Source: Hesseltinella vesiculosa
Taxonomy: Eukaryota; Mucoromycota; Mucoromycetes; Mucorales; Cunninghamellaceae
Reading direction: 5' to 3'
Length of the DNA stretch: 64,000 nucleotides
NCBI GenBank assembly: GCA_002104935.1
Contig: MCGT01000052.1
Coordinates: 1-64,000 of the forward strand
The notes beneath the pieces were generated by a model, which was given only the letters and a program-made list of their open reading frames with translations, ran no database searches and had not been told where the DNA came from. The translations under genes and the position numbers were made by a program. Below are positions 57,138 to 64,000 of the stretch, one piece after another (within the stretch, counting starts at the first letter, position 1; every line of letters starts with the position of its first letter).

Positions 57138-59170
57138 TCATCCATCCTGTTCTTCCAAGCGAATGGGCCCGGTAGAGGGCATGGAGGAGGCACCACTCCA
57201 ACGAGGCACGGCATAACGTCGGCCAGCCCTGCCTCTATCAATCCAACGCCAGGTGCCCATGATGGCATGGATGATCCATTTGACAAGATCGCTCAGGCCA
57301 CAGCGGGTGTTTGTTTCCAGATACAATTCCAAACTGAAGGACGTCAGCAGAATCACAACATAAAACATGGTCACCGGCCCCCATCGCTCGTAAATCATAC
57401 CACCAAGCAAGCTTCCAAGACCAGCTCCTACACCAGCATACATGGCAGCAAGAATGCCTATTCGTGCCAGGGGTTACAAACAGACAGTCTCTGGCATCCC
57501 CTCTCCCATCCTTACCTTGGGAAGTGGCTTGCAAAGACGGAGGCGCCAGTTCATCGGCTTGAACAACACCTGCCCCCCAAAGGGCGGAAAATGCAATGCC
57601 TGGGAAGAAAGAAGAAGCAATAGGTAAGATCGACCGTTCGACTCGTCCAAGTTGGTCCTACCGTTCAATAGATGCAAGCCAAGCGCAATGACCGCTCCCG
57701 TTGGTCCTTTTGGTAACAAGGTGTACGCAAACACACGCACAATCGTCAAAACATGGCCAAGAATAATCAAGAACCGGATGCCAAAAATGCGAATCAACTG
57801 GAAGAGAACGAGAGCGGATGAGTGTCAGGCGCCATGCTCGGCTTTCTTTTCATTGCACCTACATCCCGGGAATAAAAAAAGAAAAGCAATTCGGTCACCG
57901 AGCCCACAAGGCCGGTGAGGCCGACAAGAGTAGAGCTTGCACCGAGATCCTGCTTGAGAAAGATGAAGAGAAAGCTGATCACCATGTTGAGCGAAGCGCC
58001 CATCAGCATCATCGTCAGGAAGAAGAGGTAGACTTGGCGCTGTTTGATGAGCTCCCATAACGTGGTAGGAAGCGATGGCATGTGATGGGTTTGGTCATCC
58101 GAGGCCGTTGACAGCCGCCGGTGGGCGGGTGGATTGGACAGATTGACAGCTTCGATAATGCTGGACTCGGTGGCGAACTGAATCAGACGCTGGATCTCGT
58201 TTTGGCGGACCTGGAGTGGTTCATCGTCGCCCTCGTCATCGCTAACATCATGCGGGTGGGCATCTTCTAGATGGAATTGCTGAACTTTGCGTCGCAGGTT
58301 GGATGAGCTGTTCATCCAGGCAGGATCGTCAACGAAGGTCATGGATGGCTGGTGTGGGTAGGAGGAGGTGGAGGGGCGACGGCGTGCCAAGGCCATGGTG
58401 CTATTGCTATCGCGCCCAGACACCGACTCGGGCTTGAAAAGGGTCATGCCGGCCGTCAAGATGAAAAAAATGGCAGAGATGGCATACACATAAAATATGG
58501 AATTCATGTCCTCCGTCCAGTCCGCGATCATCCCCACCAGCGACGAAGCCACACCAAACGAGATGGACCCATACATGCGTTGACGTCCTGGTGATGCAAA
58601 ATGAAAGCGGTGGGTGGTTGTTGCGTGCCGCGCTTGCTTATCTTTTTATGCCAGCTTACCATACATATTCTTGTTTTTACCGAGGATCTTGAGCACACCA
58701 CCATCTACCAGGGGTAAGACAGGAACGCCAAAAAATGCAAAGCACACAGATGTGATGGTGACCAGGGTGACCGTCATTCGATTCTTGGCGTCACCATCCA
58801 AGTCTTGCACTACCACCGACACACCCATCACGCTGACAATAGCCACCGTGGCGGCCGTTTGTATGATGCACATGATATAGTTGTGTGTCCTTGTCTTATC
58901 CGCCAATGCTGTCCACAGAGGGCACGCCACAGCTGAAATAAACGGCGCTAATTAGAACCACAAGGGAGCAAGTACGTTAGCCAAGACATTAGGCAGTAAA
59001 AAAAACTCCCCTTTTCTTTCTTTACCAATGGCTACAAGCAGTCCAATTTGATTACTTTTCAGCCCAAGTTGCGAAGAATAAAAGAGCGTCAAATACACAG
59101 GGGCAGATCCTTGACATGCAAAGATAAATGTGTACAAAAGTTTAGGAGCAATGTATAGCATTGAACCCAT
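57138..59170 (-). CDS. MFS transporter (MFSD6-like / MFS_1-like)
   Basis: Six exons on the minus strand, 59026-59170, 58660-58932, 57863-58587, 57662-57797, 57516-57599 and 57138-57457, give 560 residues. The protein starts MGSMLYIAPKLLYTFIFACQG, then YLTLFYSSQLGLKSNQIGLL, PLWTALADKTRTHNYIM (the cytosolic loop 2-3 motif region), and GSISFGVASSLVGMIADW. A ~130-residue soluble loop rich in Ser/Asp splits the two halves (SDDEGDDEPLQ). The second half has YLFFLTMMLMGASLNMVISF, DLGASSTLVGLTGLVGSVTE and PTGAVIALGLHLLNG, ending GGMIYERWGPVTMFYVVIL. The pattern of short residues at loop 2-3 and the long central loop is that of the MFSD6/LacY-like family. The substrate is unknown; uptake or efflux cannot be told from the sequence. 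Confidence 0.82.
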
Positions 59171-59398
59171 ATTAAAATAAAAACTGCAAATAAGAAAGAA
59201 AAAAAAAAAAGGGAGGAAAAAAGACAGCTGACCCAACATAAAACAGTTCTCCCCCGCTACGACACGTTGCCGTTTTTGGCCGTTCCTCTGCCTTTCAACG
59301 TGTCATGGACCGTCCTTTTATTAACTAGCCAAGTCGCTTTTACTGTAATAGGGGCTAAATGGGGTATCTTCTATTAAGTCACGCCAAAGGCATCATTT
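59171..59398. other. Short spacer between two minus-strand transporters
   Basis: 228 bp; promoter of the MFS gene and 3' side of the DASS gene. No other feature. Confidence 0.5.
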
Positions 59399-61438
59399 TT
59401 AACACCAACCAAGCATTTTCCAGTAGCCGAGGCCGATCGTGAAATAAACCACGAGGTAGAATATGGCCATCAGAAACCCAATGGCAAACCATTTTCCTCG
59501 AGAAACATACCCAGGTGCATAATACATGGCAGTTGTGCCTGTAGAAAAATTGGTCTGAACAAAAAAAAAAAAAAAATCAGTGACCTCGGCGTTGACCAGG
59601 CACACCTTTCTTACCATGCAACCACCCAAGGCACCAAAATAAGCCAGCAATAGGACCAAGACCATTGGCTTTGCTCCCAACGCCTGGCCAGCTTCCATAA
59701 AAGTGCCGATAAATGCTACCGTGTGAGCACTGAGGGAAGAGAAGAGGAAGGTGGTAAAGAAATAAGCGGCAGCCAGACATGGAACAGCTGGTAAACCAAG
59801 TTCCGAGATGCCATTGGAGATCTTGGTGCCCAAGAAAGTGGATGCACCCGCGTTGGAGAGGTGCTGGGCCATGGTAATAAAGCCTCCTAACCAAACAAGC
59901 GTATCCCACTATTGAAAAACATCATGAGCGTGGTGGTGCTTTTTTTGTACTTCAACTTGCGGCCTGTGTATTTGTCGAGACATCTTTCCAGGTCAGCGTG
60001 CCCAAATGCAACAGGACGACCAGGCCCAGTAAAGCAACCAGCGTCGAATCGAGGTGGGTATAGCCCGACGTGATCCAAAAGGCCAGGCAGGCCAACAAAA
60101 CCGCGCAAAGTTGCTTTTGATATATAAAACAAAGAGAGTCAGTTGACAATTGGCTCGGTACTTTTTTCCAAGTCACCTTTTCCTTCTTGGATAGGGAGCC
60201 CATGGTGTCTAGTTCGTTTCTTGCCCGGGCTACGACGTCTTGTTGGAAAGCCATCTTTTCTTCAGGTGACGATAGCATACAGCGAGCCATGATCAGCGGC
60301 ATGGCAAGCGCACAAACCAGGCCTGGAACAATACTGCCCTTGAGCCAAGTCATAAACGAAAAGCCCATCTTTGGAAATAGCTCCTGGCTTTTGGCGACCA
60401 CAATTGGATTAGAGGCCATGCCTACAAAAAAAAAAAAAGTGAGACCATGCATGAAAATAACCCCCCCTCCCACAGGATCGGGGTTTCTTTTTACCGGTGA
60501 GGAACATGGAGGCGGACAGCAGATTTGCGTGGGACCCAAGCAGCATTAAGAAACCGCCCAGAGCTGGCCGATGGCTCGGGGACGACCCCATGGTCTGTGC
60601 CATTGACTGGACTACTGGAAGGATAATCCCACCTCCTCGTGCAGTGTTACTTGGTACAAAAGGGGCGACCAGTATTTCTAGCAAAAAAAAAAAAAAAAAA
60701 AGAGAAAAAAGTTCCAAATCGAGTCAATGACACGAAGGAGGGGGAAATGTGCCTTATTTACCAGAGAACACCACGGCATAACCTAGCCCCAGGGGACTTT
60801 GGCCAAACCGTTCGATGAGATACAAGGACAGGCGTTTTCCAAGACCTGTGAGCTCGACGGCCTTGCCCAAATGGAAAGCAGAAAAAATCAGCCAAACCAC
60901 GGTATTGGAGAACCCTTCTAGAGAATGCGCAAAAGCGTCCTGGGTGGCGTCGCAGTCGTACATGAAGCTTTCGCCAGACAAGGATGTGGAGGGTGTGCCG
61001 CACAGCCGGCATTCGATGCTTTCGCCAGTGGTATGATCGTTGCATTGGAAGGATTGCGTCACAGATAAAAACACGAGCGCCGTTAAGACAAGGGTCGGTA
61101 GCTGGACGTTGGTGGTCATCAAAGCAAAAATACAACTGTCAAAAAGAAGGAAGTGAGGATCCGCATCTTCCTCTACTTTCAGAAAGGTACCTAATGAACA
61201 CAGCAAGGATATGAATGGCAGTGAGAGACAAATCGTCGTCGGGCTTGATGCCAAACCAAAGGAAACAGCCAACGAGGATCGAAGGTAGCAAGGTCAGCGC
61301 CTCACTCGTGGCTAGAGTGTGCCACCATGGCTTCTTGGGTTCAGGGTGGGTGAGTAAACACGTACATTCATCGGGATCGATGGCTATGGATGTAGCTGAT
61401 GGCGATCTTATTGACGTGCTTTGGTATGGAGCCACCAT
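59399..61438 (-). CDS. DASS-family dicarboxylate/sodium-type transporter
   Basis: Seven exons, 61191-61438, 60762-61135, 60495-60677, 60177-60421, 59961-60113, 59615-59908 and 59399-59554, give 550 residues. The family (SLC13/DiT, 2-oxoglutarate/malate translocator) is shown by TVVWLIFSAFHLGKAVELTG, APFVPSNTARGGGIILPVVQ (the SNT substrate-binding motif), the second SNT-like motif NFSTGTTAMYYAPGYVSRGK, and SGYTHLDSTLVALLGLVVLL, within about 11 membrane helices. The N-terminal ~40 residues are cytosolic; an extra loop around residues 120-160 contains six Cys (QCNDHT...CRLCGTP). One intron (59909-59960) uses a GC donor, needed to join TWKDVSTNTQA to WDTLVWLGG in frame. The gene would import di- or tricarboxylates; the coupling ion is not predictable. 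Confidence 0.87.
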
Positions 61439-63646
61439 GATGGTTAAATGGAGAAAGAAAGAGAGAGTGAAAGGAAATGAGAAAAAAAAAAAAAAAAAAA
61501 AAGGCAGAGCCTATAATGAGCATGGTTCCAAATTTGGGCATGATGTCATGTTCCTGCAAAAGATTGGGTGACGGGTATTGGTGCAATCTTGTCCCTGCAC
61601 AAACCCAAAAATCATCCCCACCTGTCTTCCCCTTTGCTTCCTCTTCTCCTGAGAAGAAGAGAGCTATTTAATTCTACAGTTTCATCATGCGTCCTTTTCT
61701 CCCCCCATAAAAAAAAACATGGTAACTTATTGACTGCAGGCAGGCCCATGAACAACGTATGACCTGCAAAAACACCTGAGTAAAACAATGATGTCAAACC
61801 AACCCAATCGATCGATGCTAGCCGCGGCAGGTCCGTCTGGTGATTTTTTGGCTGCCAGGTTGGCAAAACACTGTAAAGCCCCCTGCTTAGTTTAAGCTCA
61901 GCCGACCGCTCTCCATTGCAAACTAGACCTCAGGGTTGAGGCATTAAAAATGAAAAAAAATGGCCTTCAGCAACACATGTTCACTCTGTGATTTTGTAGA
62001 ACGTAAGACAACTGCCCGTCAAATAGGCAAGCGAGGGTTCTTTTTTGACCATGTGGCAGCAGTTTCCATGTTGCTAACGGTCGTCACAGACTTTGAAATC
62101 AATCAACAGCATGACATCCCAAACTTTAACGAAAATTCTATGATTCGCATGGCCAAATGTTACTCATGATCAAGCACCGTTTCGTGCATCTTTCCACTTA
62201 TTTCCAAAAATGGCAAAATGCAACCGCACAGAACAAAAAAAAAAAAAAGGTGCATCCACTTATAAACAATTTTCTGTGCTGAACACTGAGCTTTCACTGC
62301 GAGAGGCTACTGCCTTGGCTTGGTCATGTCAACTTTTTCAGCTGACAGATTACAAAAAAGGGATAGCTTTGTACCCCATGACTCGACTCACAAGCAAAAA
62401 AAAAAAAAAAAAGTAACAAAAAGGGTTGGTTCCTGATCATCACCTTTTGAGCTTTCTTCTAACAACACAAGAGATACCCTTGCCACTGATTTTTTACACT
62501 AGTTCAGATCACAACCTCGGTTGCATCTACTATGCAAAGGGTCGCATCCAGATCCTTTCCAGCCAATCATCGGCGGTGAAAAAATTAACAAAACCCTTGG
62601 ACTTTTTGATATCCAGGTGCAGATCAACGCATCTGTAATTTATGCATTTGCTTTTGCGATTTGACAATGCCTTTCAAATTCGATACAATTCTGCAGTGGC
62701 AAAACCCTTCTTCCTCTTCCTCGGCTGGCTGTGTGCATGAGCGATAACAAGATGCCTCACTAGGACGGCGTCAACAGGGTTGCATCTATGCATGCTTGCA
62801 CGCTGATATTAGGATTGGTCAAGCTCTTCTTCACCGGGAGTTCGCCGCCATCCAAATCATGCTGGCAAAATAAACGTGGGCTGATGGAACCCTTGGTCCA
62901 GTTCGAATTGTCTAGCAAGACTATACCGTAACATCATTGACTAGCATCATGCACACGCTGGCATTCATCAGGAGGATTGTATACGGCAAGCCGGGCACGC
63001 CAGGATGGCTCACCACCACCTTCCTCTTGCCTTGTAGCTCTGCGGCGGATTAACGGACAGACTATCAGCATATTAATTCATCATGTGCTAATTGCATGCA
63101 GCATTTGTAGTCCATCGGTGAGAGGCCACACCTTGGATGGACTGTTGATAAATGTCTTTCTCTCGGTTTTCCGTCATTTTTCAAGTTGGGAGATCAAAAC
63201 GAAATCGATGTCGAATTGGCTGGGCAGCCTTCATCGATCGATATGGTTTTTTCAGCACCATCGTCCACCATGTGATGATGTGCACTTGCAAAATTTCACA
63301 TCGATCCTTGGGGTCAACGTGCTGTAGAGTACACACGCTTTTCGTTTTAGGATGGCCAATGTGAGCCACACAAAGCAGGCTACTACCAAACGCTCCTAGT
63401 GCTTGGCTTTCCCCTTTAGTGAAAAACTCTATCCTATTTTTTGACAGAGCAGAACTTTAAAATCGAATGGGATGAACAGGCCTTTTTATCAGTCATCAGG
63501 CATGTCAGTGACGGACGATGCGCAGCTGTTTCTTCTCGATTCAAGTAGCGCCCTGGAAATAGTTCAGGATCACTTTTTTTTTTTTTTTTTTTTTTTGGTA
63601 TCTCTTTCTTGTCCCTGTTTGATCTTGTAGACCCCTCTTTTCAAAG
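61439..63646. other. 2.2-kb repeat-rich region without a gene
   Basis: Only short, unsupported frames. A ggctgggc-type repeat copy lies at about 63165-63345 (ttggctgggcagccttcatc, caaaatttcacatcgatcc), with other partial matches around 62090-62170. A T run of about 24 at 63572-63596 lies just before the final gene. Confidence 0.45.
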
Positions 63647-64000
63647 ATGTCAAAAGGTAATGCGTCTTAAATGAGCGAAGGAATGATCCATGGGTGTAGA
63701 CAAATGTTGAAAAAAGCACTAGAAACCTAATATCAAATCCATTTACGTTTTATTTTGATTGGGTCAGCCAATGCAAAGGTTTATGGCTGTGGCTACATTA
63801 CTGAAGAATTCTATGAACAATTCAAAGCGGCTATCTCGTAATATACTTGTTGGTAGGCAACTAGAAGTACTTATTATATTTATTCATTTAGAAAACTTGA
63901 AACCAAATCCAATACGAACATCAAGTTTGATTTCGTGGGACAGGTAAGAAAAAAAGAAAAGAGGAGTTCCATGGCAACAGAATCTGATCTCCTTGGTGAC
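63647..64000 (+). CDS. Start of a gene leaving the window, unrecognised
   Basis: Exons 63647-63656 (10 nt, ATG TCA AAA G), 63768-63837 and 63892-63943 join in phase through GT-AG introns and a further donor (gtaagaa) follows, so the gene continues beyond 64000. The first 44 residues read MSKANAKVYGCGYITEEFYE, then QFKAAIS, then ETKSNTNIKFDFVGQ. No family can be assigned from this. It is only visible by exon joining because each exon is tiny. Confidence 0.6.

Overview
The window is nuclear DNA of a filamentous fungus, most likely an early-diverging Mucoromycota (Mucorales-like) species. This is inferred from many short introns of about 50-100 nt, often carrying runs of 10-20 A or T, a class IV chitin synthase, a P-type plasma-membrane proton pump, a cold-shock-domain protein of eukaryotic type, and a fungal perilipin. 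No rRNA, tRNA or CRISPR array was recognised. Exon joins given here were worked out by hand from GT-AG (twice GC-AG) sites and reading-frame continuity.

Layout. Positions 1-14950 are repeat-dominated and gene-poor: an 11-bp minisatellite, a coding-like fragment, a 0.93-kb element with long inverted ends, a decayed multi-exon gene (4287-6932), a 1-kb palindrome lying against a broken pogo-type transposase (7246-9255), and a 3.4-kb near-perfect palindrome (about 9552-13025). Positions 14951-23240 hold five housekeeping or regulatory genes: an RGS protein, a cold-shock-domain protein with a 9-nt microexon, a small coiled-coil protein, a four-finger C2H2 protein, and a Vip1-like RRM protein. Positions 23900-29807 are again repetitive: a tandem array with a unit of about 1.03 kb and a 33-bp coding minisatellite, a small inverted-repeat element inserted in its end, dispersed repeats, and a Merlin/IS1595-type transposase relic.

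Positions 30208-61438 are gene-dense. They hold an atypical NAD(P)-binding SDR head to head with a class IV chitin synthase, an unrecognised small gene carrying an in-frame stop, the PMA1-type H+-ATPase, a perilipin-like lipid-droplet protein, COX20 head to head with ATP synthase gamma (190-bp shared promoter), the CPSF100/Cft2 cleavage-polyadenylation subunit, a DysF-domain protein head to head with a two-domain RasGEF, an MFS transporter and a DASS-type carboxylate transporter. The right end (61439-63646) is mostly repeats, followed by the first exons of a gene that leaves the window.

Functional links: ATP synthase gamma and COX20 serve oxidative phosphorylation, and the proton pump spends the ATP. 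Chitin synthase and the pump act at the plasma membrane. RGS and RasGEF proteins point to G-protein and Ras signalling. The genes are otherwise unrelated neighbours, as expected of a eukaryotic chromosome. I did not find a convincing new multi-gene system. The most unusual signals are the palindromes and long-inverted-end elements, the microexon, the two GC-AG introns, and the tandemly duplicated locus.
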